Shown: positions 18,685 through 30,230, counted from the stretch's first letter. The stretch is DNA of 64,000 nt from Pseudomonas phenolilytica (GCF_021432765.1 NZ_CP058908.1:192001-256000); one strand, 5' to 3'. The notes: a model not told the origin generated them from the letters alone. Numbers and translations are program-made.

Positions 18685-19949
18685 GGTTTTTCCGTGCCCT
18701 CGTGCAGGGCAAAAAGATCCTGAGCCATGCTCAGGGCTTCGACGCGCCCTTCGGCCGAAAGCTTCTTCAGCTGCACGCTGGGCGCGTGCAGCAGTTTGTT
18801 GGTCAACCCGCGGGCGAGCTGGGCGAGGACGTCCTCGGGGTTGCCGCCATTGGCCAGCAGGCGCTGTGCCTTGGCCAACTCCTCGTCGCGAATTCGCTCG
18901 GCACTCTGCCGGTAGGCCTTGAGCACATCCACCGCAGCCAGCTCGCGCAGGCGCAGCATGAAGTCTTCGGTACCGGCGGCCACCAGCTCCTCGGCCGCCT
19001 GGGCTGCGCCCTGGCGACTCTTGAGGTTCTCCGCGACCACCTCGTGCAGGTCGTCGACCGAATAGAGATAGACATCGTCCAGGTCGCCGACCTGCGGCTC
19101 GATATCCCGCGGCACGGCGATGTCGACCATGAACATCGGCTTGTGCTTGCGCTTCTTCAGCGCCTGTTCCACCGCGCCCTTGCCGAGGATCGGCAGCTGG
19201 CTGGCGGTGGAACTGATGACGATGTCGCTGTTGTGCAGCTCCTCGGGGATGTCGGCCAGCAGGATCGCCTGCGCACCGAACTCGGCCGCCAGGGCACTGG
19301 CGCGCTCCAGGGTGCGGTTGGCGACCACGATCTTCTTCACGCCCTGCTCGTGCAGATGGCGAGCGACCAGAGTGATGGTTTCGCCGGCGCCGATCAGCAA
19401 TGCCCGGCTGCGCTGCAGATCGCTGAATATTTGCCGCGCCAGGCTTACGGCGGCGAAGGCGACCGAAACCGGGTTCTCGCCGATTGCCGTGTCCGTGCGT
19501 ACGGTCTTGGCAGTGCTGAAGGTCGCCTGGAACAGCCGGCCGAGCAGCGGGCCGATGCTGCCGGCCTCGCGTGCCACGGCATAGGACGACTTCATCTGGC
19601 CAAGAATCTGCGGCTCGCCCAGCACCAGCGAATCGAGCCCGGAGGCGACCCGCATCATGTGCCGCACCGCCTGGTCGTCGACATGCACGTAGGCACAGGC
19701 CTTCAGCTCATCGAGGCTCAGGCCGTGGTAATCGGCCAGCCACGCCAGCACGGCATCGGCCTCGATCTGATCCTGCTGCAGGTACAGCTCGCTGCGATTG
19801 CAGGTCGAGAGAATCGCCGCCTCGCGAGTCGGCGTGACGCGACACAGCTGCTGCAAGGCCTGGACCATCTGTTCGGGAGTGAAGGCCACGCGCTCGCGGA
19901 CGTCCACCGAAGCGGTCTTGTGATTGATACCAAGCGCGAGGAAAGCCAT
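18681..19949 (-). CDS. hemA: Glutamyl-tRNA reductase
   Basis: First committed step of C5 heme biosynthesis, reducing Glu-tRNA to glutamate-1-semialdehyde. It has 422 residues. The catalytic cysteine is in STCNRSELY and the NADPH-binding motif in [15 protein letters not shown]. It heads the minus-strand operon with prfA, prmC, moeB and murI and is divergent from the TPR lipoprotein gene, with 183 bp between the starts. Confidence 0.97.
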   Translation of the reverse strand: MAFLALGINHKTASVDVRERVAFTPEQMVQALQQLCRVTPTREAAILSTCNRSELYLQQDQIEADAVLAWLADYHGLSLDELKACAYVHVDDQAVRHMMRVASGLDSLVLGEPQILGQMKSSYAVAREAGSIGPLLGRLFQATFSTAKTVRTDTAIGENPVSVAFAAVSLARQIFSDLQRSRALLIGAGETITLVARHLHEQGVKKIVVANRTLERASALAAEFGAQAILLADIPEELHNSDIVISSTASQLPILGKGAVEQALKKRKHKPMFMVDIAVPRDIEPQVGDLDDVYLYSVDDLHEVVAENLKSRQGAAQAAEELVAAGTEDFMLRLRELAAVDVLKAYRQSAERIRDEELAKAQRLLANGGNPEDVLAQLARGLTNKLLHAPSVQLKKLSAEGRVEALSMAQDLFALHEGTEKP

Positions 19950-20132
19950 GCAGGATCGCTGATCAGACTAACGGAGCGCGCAATTCTCCTACTTCGCCTG
20001 ACTCAGAACAACCATTGCCCACGATTGTCCGATACCCCTGGAACCCGCCGGCACTGCGCAAACCGCGCCCCATGTGCTTGCCTGGCGGCTTGTGTCATCA
20101 TGCCGCGACCGCAGACCAGCCGTATCCTCTAT

Positions 20133-21860
20133 ATGAACAGACTCGCTCCCCTCGTCGCCCTGCTGTTTCTCGCAGGCTGCCAGTCCATTGCGCCGAACGC
20201 CCCCGACGAGGTGCCGCCGGTACAGGACGCCGCGCCTGCGACCGAACAAGCCGACGCCGGCGAGCGTGGCTCGTTCAGCCAGGAAACCCTGTATGCCCTG
20301 CTGGTCGCGGAACTTGCCGGCCAGCGCAACCGCTTCGACATTGCCTTGGGCAACTACGTCCAGCAGGCCAACGCGACCCAGGATGCGGGCGTCGCCGAAC
20401 GCAGCTTCCGCATCGCCGAATACCTCGGGGCGGAACAGGCGGCATTGGATAGCGCGCTGATCTGGGCGCGCAACGCCCCGGACAACCTCGACGCGCAGCG
20501 CGCCGCGGCGGTACAGCTGGCACGCGGCGGTCGCTACGAAGAGTCGCTGGAGTTCATGGAGAAGGTCCTGCAGGGCCAGGGCGACACGCATTTCGACTTC
20601 CTCGCGCTCTCCGCCGCCGAAACCGACCCGGACACCCGGGCCGGCCTGCTGCAGAGCTTCGAGCGCCTGCTGAAGAAGTACCCGGACAATCCGCAACTGG
20701 CCTTCGGCAAGGCCGTTCTGCTGCAGCAGGATGGCAAGAGCGAGGAAGCACTGGCCCTCCTGGAAGCGCAACCGAGCGCACAGCAGCAGGTGCCGTCACT
20801 CCTGCTGCAAGCACGCCTGCTGCACGCGCTCGAGCGCGGCGACGAAGCACTCGCACTGTTGGAAAAGGGCCTGCATCGCCATCCCGAAGACAAGCGTCTG
20901 CGGCTGACCTACGCGCGCCTGCTGGTGGAGCATGAACGCCTGGACGAGGCCATGAGCGAATTCGCCACGCTCATTCAGCAGAACCCCACCGATGACGACC
21001 TGCGATTCTCGATGGCACTGGTGTGCATGGAGGCCGAAGCCTGGCGCGAGGCCATCGTCTACCTGGAGGAGCTGATCGAGCGAGGCAGCCACGTCGACGC
21101 CGCGCAGTTCAACCTCGGTCGTGCGCAGCAGGCGCTGGGCGACCAGAACAAGGCGCTGCAGGCGTTCGCTCAGGTCGGTGCGGGCAACGAGTACCTGCCG
21201 GCCAAGCTGATGCAGAGCCAGCTGCTCTATTCGCTCGACCGCGACGAAGAGGCATCCCGGGTGCTGGCTAAGGCACGCGACGAGCAGCCCGACTACGCGA
21301 TCCAGCTGTACCTGATCGAGATCGAAGCGCTTTCCGAGCACAACCGCACCACGCAGGCCTGGAAGCTCGTCCAGCAGGCCCTGGAGCAGTACCCCGACGA
21401 TCTCAGCCTGCTCTACACCCGCGCCATGCTCGCCGAGAAGCGCGGCGATCTCGATCAGCTGGAGCGCGACCTGCGCTTCATCATCGAGCGCGAGCCGGAT
21501 AACGCGATGGCCATCAACGCACTGGGCTATACCCTCGCCGATCGCACCGAACGCCACCAGGAAGCGCTGGAGCTGATCGAGCAGGCCTACCGAATCAATC
21601 CCGACGACCCAGCCATCATGGACAGTCTGGGCTGGGTGCATTTCCGTCTGGGCAACCTGCCAGAGGCGGAGCGCCACCTGCGCAAGGCTTACGCGCAGTT
21701 TGCCGATCACGAGGTCGCCGCCCACCTCGGCGAAGTGCTCTGGGTCCGCGGTGAGCGCCGTGAAGCCCGTACGATCTGGGCGCAGGCCCTGCAGAGGGAA
21801 CCGGACAGCGCGATCCTGCGCAGCACCCTCAAGCGCCTGACCGGCTCGGAGAAGCCCTGA
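20133..21860 (+). CDS. TPR-repeat lipoprotein
   Basis: A 575-residue protein with a lipoprotein signal peptide (lipobox LAGC, modified Cys at about residue 16). The body is a long helical array of tetratricopeptide repeats, for example the [32 protein letters not shown] region and a clear C-terminal run [34 protein letters not shown]. The position upstream of lolB and ispE matches P. aeruginosa PA4667. Its precise role is unknown to me; an outer-membrane scaffold is inferred. The ATG at 20133 was chosen because the longer open frame is antisense to hemA. Confidence 0.85.
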   Translation: MNRLAPLVALLFLAGCQSIAPNAPDEVPPVQDAAPATEQADAGERGSFSQETLYALLVAELAGQRNRFDIALGNYVQQANATQDAGVAERSFRIAEYLGAEQAALDSALIWARNAPDNLDAQRAAAVQLARGGRYEESLEFMEKVLQGQGDTHFDFLALSAAETDPDTRAGLLQSFERLLKKYPDNPQLAFGKAVLLQQDGKSEEALALLEAQPSAQQQVPSLLLQARLLHALERGDEALALLEKGLHRHPEDKRLRLTYARLLVEHERLDEAMSEFATLIQQNPTDDDLRFSMALVCMEAEAWREAIVYLEELIERGSHVDAAQFNLGRAQQALGDQNKALQAFAQVGAGNEYLPAKLMQSQLLYSLDRDEEASRVLAKARDEQPDYAIQLYLIEIEALSEHNRTTQAWKLVQQALEQYPDDLSLLYTRAMLAEKRGDLDQLERDLRFIIEREPDNAMAINALGYTLADRTERHQEALELIEQAYRINPDDPAIMDSLGWVHFRLGNLPEAERHLRKAYAQFADHEVAAHLGEVLWVRGERREARTIWAQALQREPDSAILRSTLKRLTGSEKP

Positions 21861-21862
21861 AC

Positions 21863-22483
21863 ATGACGCTGCTGAACAAGCTTCTCGCCCCCTGCCTGGC
21901 CCTGCTGCTGGCGGGCTGCGCCGGCCTCGGCCCACGCGAATCGGTCGAAGGACCGGGCAACGCGACCGCCTGGAAGGAGCACCGCCGCCAGATCGCCAAC
22001 CTTGATGGCTGGCAGATCAGCGGCAAGATCGGCATCCGCGCCCCGCAGGAATCGGGTAGCGGCACGCTTTTCTGGCTGCAGCGCCAGGATTACTTCGACA
22101 TTCGCTTGTCCGGCCCGCTTGGCCGGGGCGCCACCCGCCTCACCGGACGCCCTGACGCCGTGGCGCTGGAAGTCGCCGGACAGGGTCGCTTCGAGGCCGA
22201 CTCACCGGAAGCGCTGGTGGAGACCCAACTGGGCTGGCAGCTGCCGGTATCGCATCTGCTGTGGTGGGTGCGCGGCCTGCCCGCACCGGACAGCCGCAGC
22301 CGCTTGAGCCTGGACAGCGAAAGCCGCCTGGCCCGCCTAGAGCAGGACGGCTGGCAGGTGGTCTACCTCGCCTACGCCGAGCACGACGGCTTCACCCTGC
22401 CCGAGCGCATCCGCCTGCAAGGGCACGACCTGCAGATCACCCTCGTGGTCAAGGACTGGCAGCCGCGCCAGCTGGGACGCTGA
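21863..22483 (+). CDS. lolB: Outer-membrane lipoprotein receptor LolB
   Basis: Accepts lipoproteins from LolA and inserts them in the outer membrane. It has 206 residues with signal peptide [19 protein letters not shown], putting the acylated Cys at 19. The mature protein shows [38 protein letters not shown], the LolB beta-sheet core. It starts two bases after the TPR gene and ends directly against the ispE start. Confidence 0.95.
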   Translation: MTLLNKLLAPCLALLLAGCAGLGPRESVEGPGNATAWKEHRRQIANLDGWQISGKIGIRAPQESGSGTLFWLQRQDYFDIRLSGPLGRGATRLTGRPDAVALEVAGQGRFEADSPEALVETQLGWQLPVSHLLWWVRGLPAPDSRSRLSLDSESRLARLEQDGWQVVYLAYAEHDGFTLPERIRLQGHDLQITLVVKDWQPRQLGR

Positions 22484-23344
22484 ATGCCCACGCTCACCCT
22501 GCCAGCACCGGCCAAACTCAACCTGATGCTGCACATCCTCGGCCGTCGTGCCGATGGCTATCACGAGCTGCAGACGTTGTTCCAGTTCCTCGACTACGGC
22601 GACGAGCTGAGCTTCAGCCCGCGTGAAGACGGCCAGATTCGCCTGCACACCGACCTGCCGGGAGTCGATCACGACAGCAACCTGATCGTCCGCGCCGCAC
22701 GCCTGCTGCAGCGCGAGAGCGGCTGCACACTGGGCGCCGACATCGCGCTGACCAAGCGCCTGCCGATGGGCGGCGGCATCGGCGGCGGCAGTTCGGATGC
22801 CGCCACTACGCTGCTCGGCCTCGATCACCTGTGGCGGCTCGATCTCGGCGAAGACCGCCTGGCGGGGCTGGGGCTCGCGCTCGGCGCCGATGTGCCGGTG
22901 TTCGTCCGCGGCCACGCGGCCTTTGCCGAAGGGGTCGGCGAGCGCCTGCAACCAGTCGATCTGGAGGAACCTTGGTTTCTCGTGCTAGCGCCGCAAGTCT
23001 CTGTTAGTACAGCGGAAATATTTGCCGACCCGGAGTTGACACGTAATACCCCGGCCATTACAGTTCGCAGCCTTCTTGCTGGGGGCGGTCATAATGACTG
23101 TCAGCCGGTGGTTGAGAGGCGTTATCCAGAGGTTCGTAACGCCTTGAGCTTGCTGAACAAATTCGTTCCGGCAAGCATGACCGGCACTGGAGCTTGTGTG
23201 TTTGGGAGCTTCCCAAACGAGGGCGAGGCTGATAAAGTCCGCCGCCAACTTCCAGCCAGTTTGCCAAGTTTCGTGGCCCGCGGTCGTAACGTTTCAATGT
23301 TGCATCGCAGTCTGAAACAGATGGCGCAGGAAGCCAGTGCGTAA
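22484..23344 (+). CDS. ispE: 4-diphosphocytidyl-2-C-methyl-D-erythritol kinase
   Basis: Fourth step of the MEP isoprenoid pathway. It has 286 residues. The GHMP-kinase ATP motif [18 protein letters not shown] is intact, as are the N-terminal [24 protein letters not shown] and the C-terminal TGTGACVFG. The final third, from about 22980, uses noticeably more A/T-ending and rare codons than the first two thirds and contains a strong promoter-like pair at 23036-23064. It is followed by two tRNA-Gln genes and prs, the usual order in Pseudomonas. Confidence 0.97.
   Translation: MPTLTLPAPAKLNLMLHILGRRADGYHELQTLFQFLDYGDELSFSPREDGQIRLHTDLPGVDHDSNLIVRAARLLQRESGCTLGADIALTKRLPMGGGIGGGSSDAATTLLGLDHLWRLDLGEDRLAGLGLALGADVPVFVRGHAAFAEGVGERLQPVDLEEPWFLVLAPQVSVSTAEIFADPELTRNTPAITVRSLLAGGGHNDCQPVVERRYPEVRNALSLLNKFVPASMTGTGACVFGSFPNEGEADKVRRQLPASLPSFVARGRNVSMLHRSLKQMAQEASA
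23036..23064 (+). promoter_or_regulatory. Putative sigma70 promoter inside ispE, for tRNA-Gln/prs
   Basis: TTGACA (23036-23041), a 17-bp spacer, then TACAGT (23059-23064). The -35 is a perfect match and the -10 matches four of six bases. It lies about 300 bp before the first tRNA-Gln. Function is inferred from sequence only. Confidence 0.55.
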
Positions 23345-23363
23345 CAAGCGAGCGGTACGATAC

Positions 23364-23438
23364 AGGGGCGTCGCCAAGCGGTAAGGCACCAGGTTTTGAT
23401 CCTGGCATGCGTTGGTTCGAATCCAGCCGCCCCTGCCA
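23364..23438 (+). tRNA. tRNA-Gln (anticodon TTG), copy 1
   Basis: A 75-nt cloverleaf with encoded CCA. The 7-bp acceptor stem AGGGGCG/CGCCCCT, the D-arm GCCAAGCGGTAAGGC, the anticodon stem CCAGG/CCTGG with loop TTTTGAT (anticodon TTG, glutamine) and the T-arm with TTCGAAT are all present. It is 19 bp beyond the ispE stop. Confidence 0.97.
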
Positions 23439-23489
23439 TAACCTTTATCAGGTTCGTACGCGTCGAATCGCACGCGATTTTTACTCTAC

Positions 23490-23564
23490 AGGGGCGTCGC
23501 CAAGCGGTAAGGCACCAGGTTTTGATCCTGGCATGCGTTGGTTCGAATCCAGCCGCCCCTGCCA
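23490..23564 (+). tRNA. tRNA-Gln (anticodon TTG), copy 2
   Basis: Identical over all 75 nt to the copy at 23364, after a 51-bp spacer. CCA is encoded. The pair precedes prs by 78 bp and probably shares its transcript with ispE or with the internal promoter at 23036. Confidence 0.97.
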
Positions 23565-23642
23565 TACACTTGAAGCTGTTCAAGAGCTCGCCTTTTGAAC
23601 AGCTTTTTATTCATCGGACCCACCCTCAGGCAGGTACTGCGC

Positions 23643-24584
23643 GTGTCCAAGATGATGGTCTTCACGGGGAACGCCAACCCCGATCTGGCCCGGCGTGTCG
23701 TACGTCAGCTGCATATCCCCCTCGGTGATGCCTATGTCGGAAAATTTTCCGACGGCGAGATCAGCGTCGAGATCAATGAAAATGTCCGCGGCAAGGATGT
23801 CTTCCTGATTCAACCGACCTGCGCCCCGACCAACGACAACCTAATGGAGCTGGTGGTGATGGCCGATGCCTTCCGCCGCTCCTCGGCCACCCGCATCACT
23901 GCCGTGGTGCCCTATTTCGGCTATGCCCGCCAGGATCGCCGTCCGCGTTCGGCTCGTGTGCCGATCAGCGCCAAGGTTGTGGCTGACATGCTCGACGTCG
24001 TCGGCGTCAACCGTGTCCTGACCGTCGACCTGCACGCCGACCAGATCCAGGGCTTCTTCGACATGCCGGTGGATAACATCTACGGCTCGCCGGTACTGGT
24101 CGATGACATCCAGGCCCAGCGCTTCGAAAACCTGATGATCGTCTCCCCCGATATCGGTGGCGTGGTACGCGCTCGCGCCGTAGCCAAGTCCCTCGGCGTC
24201 GACCTGGCGATCATCGACAAACGCCGGCCGAAGGCCAACCAGTCCGAAGTGATGCACATCATCGGCGATATCGAAGGCCGTACCTGCATCCTGGTCGACG
24301 ACATGGTCGACACTGCCGGCACGCTGTGCCACGCAGCCAAGGCACTGAAGGACCACGGCGCAGCCAAGGTCTACGCCTACTGCACGCACCCGATCCTGTC
24401 CGGCCGCGCCATCGAGAACATCGAAGGCTCCGTGCTCGACGAGCTGGTGGTGACCAACACCATCCCGCTGTCGGCCGCCGCCCAGTCTTGCACCCGAATT
24501 CGCCAGCTGGACATCGCGCCAGTGGTGGCTGAAGCGGTACGCCGCATCAGCAATGCCGAATCGATCAGCGCGATGTTCCGCTAA
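23643..24584 (+). CDS. prs: Ribose-phosphate pyrophosphokinase (PRPP synthase)
   Basis: Makes PRPP from ribose-5-phosphate and ATP, feeding hpt and upp earlier in the window as well as de novo nucleotide synthesis. It has 313 residues. [23 protein letters not shown] and the PRPP loop [14 protein letters not shown] are intact. I chose the GTG start at 23643 (encoding [16 protein letters not shown]), which matches other Pseudomonas Prs proteins. The upstream ATG at 23595 would add 16 unrelated residues. Confidence 0.95.
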   Translation: MSKMMVFTGNANPDLARRVVRQLHIPLGDAYVGKFSDGEISVEINENVRGKDVFLIQPTCAPTNDNLMELVVMADAFRRSSATRITAVVPYFGYARQDRRPRSARVPISAKVVADMLDVVGVNRVLTVDLHADQIQGFFDMPVDNIYGSPVLVDDIQAQRFENLMIVSPDIGGVVRARAVAKSLGVDLAIIDKRRPKANQSEVMHIIGDIEGRTCILVDDMVDTAGTLCHAAKALKDHGAAKVYAYCTHPILSGRAIENIEGSVLDELVVTNTIPLSAAAQSCTRIRQLDIAPVVAEAVRRISNAESISAMFR

Positions 24585-24617
24585 GCGAAAGCTATCGAAC
24601 ACGCCCTGACGTAATGT

Positions 24618-24641
24618 GCCCCGCCTCGCGCGGGGCTTTTT
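24618..24641 (+). terminator. Rho-independent terminator after prs
   Basis: A 7-bp stem (GCCCCGC / GCGGGGC) and five T residues, 34 bp beyond the prs stop and 60 bp before rplY. Confidence 0.85.
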
Positions 24642-24702
24642 GCCCAACAGCCCGAGCGCTGGTCGCAAGCGCGACGGGTATTGTTGTTACTGGAGAAACG
24701 AA

Positions 24703-25320
24703 ATGACTGACTTCACCCTGAATGCCCAAGAGCGTTCCGACCTGGGGAAAGGTGCGAGCCGCCGCCTGCGTCGTAACGCCAACCTCGTGCCGGCCGTGAT
24801 CTACGGTGGCGAAGCTGCGCCGCAATCGATCAGCATTCTGGCCAAAGATCTGGCCAAGATGCTGGAAAACGAAATCGCCTTCAGCAACATCATCAAGCTG
24901 AACGTCGACGGCAAAGGCCAGGACGTGGTGATCAAGGCGCTGCAGCGCCATCCGGCCAAGGGCTTCGTGCTGCACGCCGACTTCCAGCGCGTCATCGCCG
25001 GTCAGAAGCTGACCGCCACCGTTCCGGTGCACCTGATCAACCAGGAAACCTCCATTGGCGTCAAGCAGCAGGGTGGCGAGATCTACCTGAACCTGCCGGA
25101 TGCCGAAGTGACCTGCCTGCCGCAGGATCTGCCGGACTTCATCGAAGTCGACATCGCCCAGATGGAAGTTGGCCAGGTTCTGCACATGAGCGACCTGAAG
25201 CTGCCGAAAGGTGTTGCCTTCGTTGCCCTGCAGCATGGTAGCGACCTGCCGGTCGTGAACATTCACGCACCGCGCGTGAGCAAGGAAGACGCTTCGAAAG
25301 AAGAAGGCGCTGCCGAGTAA
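24703..25320 (+). CDS. rplY: Ribosomal protein bL25 (CTC/TL5 type)
   Basis: A 5S rRNA-binding ribosomal protein. Its 205 residues carry the N-terminal L25 domain ([19 protein letters not shown]) plus the longer C-terminal TL5 domain seen in the CTC type, ending in a Lys/Glu-rich tail. ATG 24703 is preceded by TGGAGAAA. It follows prs and precedes pth, the standard Pseudomonas order. Confidence 0.95.
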   Translation: MTDFTLNAQERSDLGKGASRRLRRNANLVPAVIYGGEAAPQSISILAKDLAKMLENEIAFSNIIKLNVDGKGQDVVIKALQRHPAKGFVLHADFQRVIAGQKLTATVPVHLINQETSIGVKQQGGEIYLNLPDAEVTCLPQDLPDFIEVDIAQMEVGQVLHMSDLKLPKGVAFVALQHGSDLPVVNIHAPRVSKEDASKEEGAAE

Positions 25321-25359
25321 TCCACTCGCAGCTGCCCGCTGAGAAAAGAGGCCCCCGCC

Positions 25360-25944
25360 GTGACCGCCGTCAAACTGATCGTTGGCCTGGGAAATCCAGG
25401 CCCCGAATACGACCAGACCCGGCATAACGCGGGGGCTCTTTTCGTTGAGCGCCTGGCCGCCCGCGAGGGCGTCCAACTGAGCGCTGACCGCAAGTACTTC
25501 GGCCTGGTCGGCAAGTTCAGCCATCAGGGCGAAGACATCCGGCTGCTGATCCCCACCACCTATATGAACCGCAGCGGTCAGGCGGTGGCGGCACTGGCCG
25601 GTTTCTTCCGAATTCCCCTCGAGTCCATCCTGGTTGCCCACGATGAACTCGACATGCCCCCCGGCGTCGCCAAACTCAAGCAGGGCGGCGGCCATGGCGG
25701 ACACAACGGGCTGCGCGACATCATCGCCAAGCTCGGTAATCAGAACGGCTTCCATCGCCTGCGCCTGGGCATCGGTCATCCCGGCCACGCCAGCCTGGTC
25801 AGCGGCTATGTACTGGGTCGTGCTCCGCAAGCTGAGCGCGAGAAGCTCGACGCGAGCATCGACTTCGCGCTGGATGTCGTGCCGCAGATTCTCGATGGCG
25901 ACTGGACCCGCGCCATGCAGCGCCTGCACAGCCAGAAGGCCTGA
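25360..25944 (+). CDS. pth: Peptidyl-tRNA hydrolase
   Basis: Releases peptides from peptidyl-tRNAs that dropped off ribosomes. It has 194 residues. [17 protein letters not shown] contains the conserved Asn and the catalytic His; [28 protein letters not shown] is the other signature. It lies 39 bp after rplY and 24 bp before ychF, so the three are probably one operon. Confidence 0.97.
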   Translation: MTAVKLIVGLGNPGPEYDQTRHNAGALFVERLAAREGVQLSADRKYFGLVGKFSHQGEDIRLLIPTTYMNRSGQAVAALAGFFRIPLESILVAHDELDMPPGVAKLKQGGGHGGHNGLRDIIAKLGNQNGFHRLRLGIGHPGHASLVSGYVLGRAPQAEREKLDASIDFALDVVPQILDGDWTRAMQRLHSQKA

Positions 25945-25968
25945 ACCTAACTCCGAGGCAAGATCATC

Positions 25969-27069
25969 ATGGGATTCAACTGCGGCATCGTCGGTCTGCC
26001 CAATGTCGGCAAGTCCACCCTGTTTAATGCGCTGACCAAATCCGGCATCGCGGCGGAGAACTTCCCGTTCTGCACCATCGAACCGAACAGCGGGATCGTG
26101 CCGATGCCCGATGCCCGTCTCGCGGCGCTGGCCGAGATCGTCAAGCCCGAGCGCGTGCTGCCGACCACGATGGAATTCGTCGACATCGCCGGCCTCGTCG
26201 CCGGCGCCTCCAAAGGTGAAGGCCTGGGCAACAAGTTCCTCGCCAACATCCGCGAGACCGACGCCATCGCCCACGTAGTGCGCTGCTTCGAGGACGACAA
26301 CGTCATTCACGTTTCCAACTCGGTCGATCCCAAGCGCGATATCGAGATCATCGACCTCGAACTGATCTTCGCCGACCTCGACAGCTGCGAGAAGCAGCTG
26401 CAGAAGGTGGCGCGCAACGCCAAGGGCGGCGACAAGGAAGCCCTGGCGCAGAAGGCGCTGCTGGAGAAGCTGATCCCGCATTTCACCGAAGGCAAGCCGG
26501 CGCGCTCGCTGCTGAAGAACCTCGGTGACGAAGAGAAGCGCCTGGTTCGCGGCTTCCACCTGCTGACCAGCAAGCCGGTCATGTACATCGCCAACGTTGC
26601 CGAGGATGGCTTCGAGAACAACCCGCACCTCGACGTGGTGAAAGCCATCGCCGAGGAGGAAGGCGCCATCGTGGTGCCGGTCTGCAACAAGATCGAGGCG
26701 GAGATCGCCGAGCTGGACGACGGCGAGGAGAAAGACATGTTCCTCGAGGCGCTGGGCCTGCAAGAGCCTGGCCTGAACCGCGTGATCCGTGCCGGCTATG
26801 AAATGCTCGGGCTGCAGACCTACTTCACCGCCGGCGTTAAGGAAGTACGCGCCTGGACCGTGAAGATCGGCGCCACCGCACCGCAGGCCGCCGCGGTGAT
26901 CCACACCGATTTCGAGAAGGGCTTCATTCGCGCCGAAGTCATCGCCTACGACGACTTCATCCAGTACAAGGGCGAAGCCGGCGCCAAGGAAGCTGGCAAA
27001 TGGCGCCTGGAAGGCAAGGAGTACATCGTCAAGGATGGCGACGTGATGCACTTCCGCTTCAACGTCTGA
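25969..27069 (+). CDS. ychF: Redox-regulated ATPase YchF
   Basis: An Obg-related ribosome-associated ATPase of 366 residues. The P-loop GLPNVGKST is at residues 9-17. The base-specificity motif is NVAE (in [10 protein letters not shown]) rather than NKxD, which fits ATP rather than GTP preference. The C-terminal TGS-like domain ([30 protein letters not shown]) is present. Pairing with pth is conserved across gammaproteobacteria. Confidence 0.96.
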   Translation: MGFNCGIVGLPNVGKSTLFNALTKSGIAAENFPFCTIEPNSGIVPMPDARLAALAEIVKPERVLPTTMEFVDIAGLVAGASKGEGLGNKFLANIRETDAIAHVVRCFEDDNVIHVSNSVDPKRDIEIIDLELIFADLDSCEKQLQKVARNAKGGDKEALAQKALLEKLIPHFTEGKPARSLLKNLGDEEKRLVRGFHLLTSKPVMYIANVAEDGFENNPHLDVVKAIAEEEGAIVVPVCNKIEAEIAELDDGEEKDMFLEALGLQEPGLNRVIRAGYEMLGLQTYFTAGVKEVRAWTVKIGATAPQAAAVIHTDFEKGFIRAEVIAYDDFIQYKGEAGAKEAGKWRLEGKEYIVKDGDVMHFRFNV

Positions 27070-27089
27070 CGCCACACCCGTCTCAGCAG

Positions 27090-27120
27090 GGCCCCGCGCG
27101 ATCACCTCGCCGGGGCCTTT
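27090..27120 (+). terminator. Terminator after ychF
   Basis: A GGCCCCG / CGGGGCC stem with a 14-base interior followed by a T-rich stretch (TTTGTCTTTT), 20 bp beyond the ychF stop. Confidence 0.75.
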
Positions 27121-27257
27121 GTCTTTTCAGCGCGCCCGCAAAGTCGCGCTCAATACCTCTCCCGTTAGCACTTCATTGCGAATTCACTGGCTATGCTGCG
27201 GATAACGCCTGCCGAGGCGCGTCCCAGGTCCGCGGAACAACCGCTCGGCCGTCGCAT

Positions 27258-27293
27258 TTGACAGTAGCGCACGCCAGCATTACGTTAACGTAA
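27258..27293 (+). promoter_or_regulatory. liuA promoter region with putative LiuR operator
   Basis: TTGACA at 27258-27263, then the perfect 14-bp palindrome TTACGTTAACGTAA at 27280-27293, 71 bp before the liuA ATG. MerR-family regulators bind palindromes close to the promoter core. The motif resembles what I recall as the LiuR consensus, so it is the best candidate operator for the MerR protein encoded at 36880. Function is inferred. Confidence 0.7.
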
Positions 27294-27364
27294 AGGTAAC
27301 AGGCCTGACGCGACTATTTGCGGCCGCTCGAACAGAACAATTACAAGACCAACAGGTACCCTCC

Positions 27365-28528
27365 ATGAGTTACTCCAGCCTTAACTTCGCCCTCGGCGAA
27401 ACCATCGACATGCTGCGTGAGCAGGTCCAGGCCTTCGTCGCCGCCGAGCTGGCGCCGCGTGCCGAAGCCATCGATCAGGAAAACCTGTTCCCGGCGGACA
27501 TGTGGAGAAAATTCGGCGAGATGGGTCTGCTCGGCGTGACCGTATCCGAGGAGTACGGCGGCGCCGGCCTCGGTTACCTCGCGCATGTGGTGGCGATGGA
27601 AGAAATCAGCCGCGGCTCGGCCTCGGTCGCCCTCTCCTACGGCGCCCACTCCAACCTGTGCGTCAACCAGATCAACCGCAACGGCAACCCCGAGCAGAAG
27701 GCCCGCTACCTGCCCAAGCTGATCAGCGGCGAACACGTCGGCGCGCTGGCCATGAGCGAGCCGAATGCCGGCTCCGACGTGGTCTCCATGAAGCTGCGCG
27801 CCGAAAAGCGCGGCGACCGCTACGTGCTCAACGGCAGCAAGACCTGGATCACCAACGGCCCGGACGCAAACACCTACGTGATCTACGCCAAGACCGACCT
27901 GGACAAGGGTCCGCACGGCATCACCGCGTTCATCGTCGAGCGCGACTGGAAAGGTTTCTCCCGCGGCAACAAGTTCGACAAGCTCGGCATGCGTGGCTCC
28001 AACACCTGCGAGCTGTTCTTCGATGACGTCGAGGTGCCGCAAGAGAACGTGCTGGGCGTCGAGAACGGCGGCGTCAAGGTGCTGATGAGCGGCCTGGATT
28101 ACGAGCGCGTGGTACTGGCCGGCGGCCCGACTGGGATCATGCAGGCCTGCCTCGACGTCGTGGTGCCCTACATCCACGACCGCAAGCAGTTCGGTCAGAG
28201 CATCGGCGAGTTCCAGTTCATCCAGGGCAAGGTGGCGGACATGTACACCCAGCTCAACGCCAGTCGCGCCTATCTCTACGCCGTCGCCCAGGCCTGCGAC
28301 CGTGGCGAGACCACCCGCAAAGACGCCGCCGGGGTGATCCTCTATACCGCCGAAAACGCCACGCAGATGGCCCTGCAGGCGATCCAGATCCTCGGTGGCA
28401 ACGGCTATATCAACGAATTCCCCACCGGCCGCCTGCTGCGTGACGCCAAGCTCTACGAGATCGGCGCCGGCACCAGCGAGATCCGCCGGATGCTGATCGG
28501 ACGCGAGCTGTTCAACGAATCCAAATAA
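27365..28528 (+). CDS. liuA: Isovaleryl-CoA dehydrogenase
   Basis: An FAD enzyme oxidising isovaleryl-CoA to 3-methylcrotonyl-CoA in leucine breakdown. It has 387 residues. Acyl-CoA dehydrogenase signatures are present ([13 protein letters not shown], and [35 protein letters not shown]). The catalytic glutamate of the isovaleryl-CoA subfamily falls in SGLDYERVV. It is the first gene of the liu operon; an 81-bp REP pair separates it from liuB. Confidence 0.95.
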   Translation: MSYSSLNFALGETIDMLREQVQAFVAAELAPRAEAIDQENLFPADMWRKFGEMGLLGVTVSEEYGGAGLGYLAHVVAMEEISRGSASVALSYGAHSNLCVNQINRNGNPEQKARYLPKLISGEHVGALAMSEPNAGSDVVSMKLRAEKRGDRYVLNGSKTWITNGPDANTYVIYAKTDLDKGPHGITAFIVERDWKGFSRGNKFDKLGMRGSNTCELFFDDVEVPQENVLGVENGGVKVLMSGLDYERVVLAGGPTGIMQACLDVVVPYIHDRKQFGQSIGEFQFIQGKVADMYTQLNASRAYLYAVAQACDRGETTRKDAAGVILYTAENATQMALQAIQILGGNGYINEFPTGRLLRDAKLYEIGAGTSEIRRMLIGRELFNESK

Positions 28529-28530
28529 TC

Positions 28531-28611
28531 CGTAGGGTGGAAAACGGCCAGAGGCCTTTTCCACCGCATTTACGACAAGGTGGAAATCGCTTCGCGGATT
28601 TCCACCCTACG
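28531..28611. repeat. GTAG-type REP hairpin pair (BIME), copy A
   Basis: Two inverted hairpins: GTAG then stem GGTGGAAAA/TTTTCCACC, and a second stem GGTGGAAAT/ATTTCCACC closing with CTAC. It fills the liuA-liuB gap almost exactly, starting three bases after the liuA stop. The second stem differs from the standard AAAA/TTTT by a compensatory change. Confidence 0.85.
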
Positions 28612-28622
28612 GGAGCCCGTCC

Positions 28623-30230
28623 ATGGCCATCCTGCACACCCAGATCAATACCCGTTCGCCAGAGTTCGCCGCCAACAGCGCGGCGATGCTCGAACAGGTG
28701 AACAACCTGCGCGCCCTGCTCGGCCGCGTCAGCGAAGGCGGTGGCGCGACTGCCCAGCAGCGCCATGTCTCGCGCGGCAAGCTCTTGGTGCGCGAGCGCA
28801 TCGACTGCCTACTCGACGCCGGCTCGGCCTTTCTCGAACTCGCGCCGCTGGCTGCCCATGAGGTGTACGGCGAAGACGTCGCCGCCGCCGGTGTCGTCGC
28901 CGGCATCGGCCGCGTCGAAGGCGTCGAGTGCATGATCATCGCCAACGACGCCACCGTGAAAGGCGGCACCTACTACCCGCTGACGGTGAAGAAGCACCTG
29001 CGCGCGCAGACCGTCGCCCGCGAGAACCGCCTGCCCTGCATCTACCTGGTGGACTCCGGTGGCGCCAACCTGCCGCGACAGGACGAGGTGTTCCCGGACC
29101 GCGAGCACTTCGGCCGCATCTTCTTCAACCAGGCCAACATGAGCGCCATGGGCATCCCGCAGATCGCCGTGGTGATGGGCTCGTGCACCGCCGGCGGCGC
29201 CTACGTGCCGGCGATGGCCGACGAGACCATCATGGTGCGCAACCAGGCGACCATCTTCCTGGCCGGCCCGCCGCTGGTGAAGGCGGCCACCGGCGAGGTG
29301 GTGACCGCCGAGGAACTGGGCGGCGCCGACGTGCACTGCAAGACCTCGGGCGTCGCCGACCACTACGCCGAGAACGACGAACACGCGCTGGCCCTTGCCC
29401 GCCGCTGCGTGGCCAACCTCAACTGGCGCAAGCTCGGCCAGTTGCAGAGCCGCGCGCCGCGCCCGCCGCTGTACGCGGCCGAGGAGCTGTACGGGGTGAT
29501 CCCGGCACAGGCCAAGCAGCCCTACGACGTGCGCGAGGTGATCGCGCGGCTGGTGGATGGCAGCGAGTTCGATGAATTCAAGGCGCTGTTCGGCACCACC
29601 CTGGTCTGCGGCTTCGCCCACCTGCACGGCTACCCGATCGCCATTCTCGCCAACAACGGCATCCTGTTTTCCGAGGCCGCGCAGAAAGGCGCGCATTTCA
29701 TCGAGCTGGCCTGCCAGCGCGGCGTGCCGCTGCTGTTCCTGCAGAACATCACCGGCTTCATGGTCGGCCAGAAGTACGAGGCCGGCGGCATCGCCAAGCA
29801 CGGCGCCAAGCTGGTCACCGCGGTGGCCTGCGCCCAGGTGCCGAAGTTCACCGTGCTGATCGGCGGCAGCTTCGGCGCCGGCAACTACGGCATGTGCGGA
29901 CGCGCCTACGACCCGCGCTTCCTGTGGATGTGGCCCAACGCGCGCATCGCGGTGATGGGCGGCGAACAGGCCGCCGGGGTGCTGGCCCAGGTCAAGCAGG
30001 AGCAGAGCGAACGCGCCGGCAAGCGCCTCGGCGACGACGAGGTGGCGGCCATCAAGCAGCCGATCCTCGAGCAGTACGAGCGCCAGGGCCATCCTTATTA
30101 CTCCAGCGCGCGGCTGTGGGACGACGGCGTGATCGACCCGGCGCAGACCCGCGAGGTGCTGGGGCTGGCACTGTCCGCCGCGTTGAATGCGCCAATCGAG
30201 CCGACCCGCTTCGGCGTGTTCCGCATGTAA
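28623..30230 (+). CDS. liuB: Methylcrotonyl-CoA carboxylase carboxyltransferase (beta) subunit
   Basis: Transfers the carboxyl group from biotin to 3-methylcrotonyl-CoA, working with LiuD. It has 535 residues. The carboxyltransferase crotonase-like folds are visible in [40 protein letters not shown] and [21 protein letters not shown]. The length matches acyl-CoA carboxylase beta chains. A REP pair precedes it within the operon. Confidence 0.95.
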   Translation: MAILHTQINTRSPEFAANSAAMLEQVNNLRALLGRVSEGGGATAQQRHVSRGKLLVRERIDCLLDAGSAFLELAPLAAHEVYGEDVAAAGVVAGIGRVEGVECMIIANDATVKGGTYYPLTVKKHLRAQTVARENRLPCIYLVDSGGANLPRQDEVFPDREHFGRIFFNQANMSAMGIPQIAVVMGSCTAGGAYVPAMADETIMVRNQATIFLAGPPLVKAATGEVVTAEELGGADVHCKTSGVADHYAENDEHALALARRCVANLNWRKLGQLQSRAPRPPLYAAEELYGVIPAQAKQPYDVREVIARLVDGSEFDEFKALFGTTLVCGFAHLHGYPIAILANNGILFSEAAQKGAHFIELACQRGVPLLFLQNITGFMVGQKYEAGGIAKHGAKLVTAVACAQVPKFTVLIGGSFGAGNYGMCGRAYDPRFLWMWPNARIAVMGGEQAAGVLAQVKQEQSERAGKRLGDDEVAAIKQPILEQYERQGHPYYSSARLWDDGVIDPAQTREVLGLALSAALNAPIEPTRFGVFRM

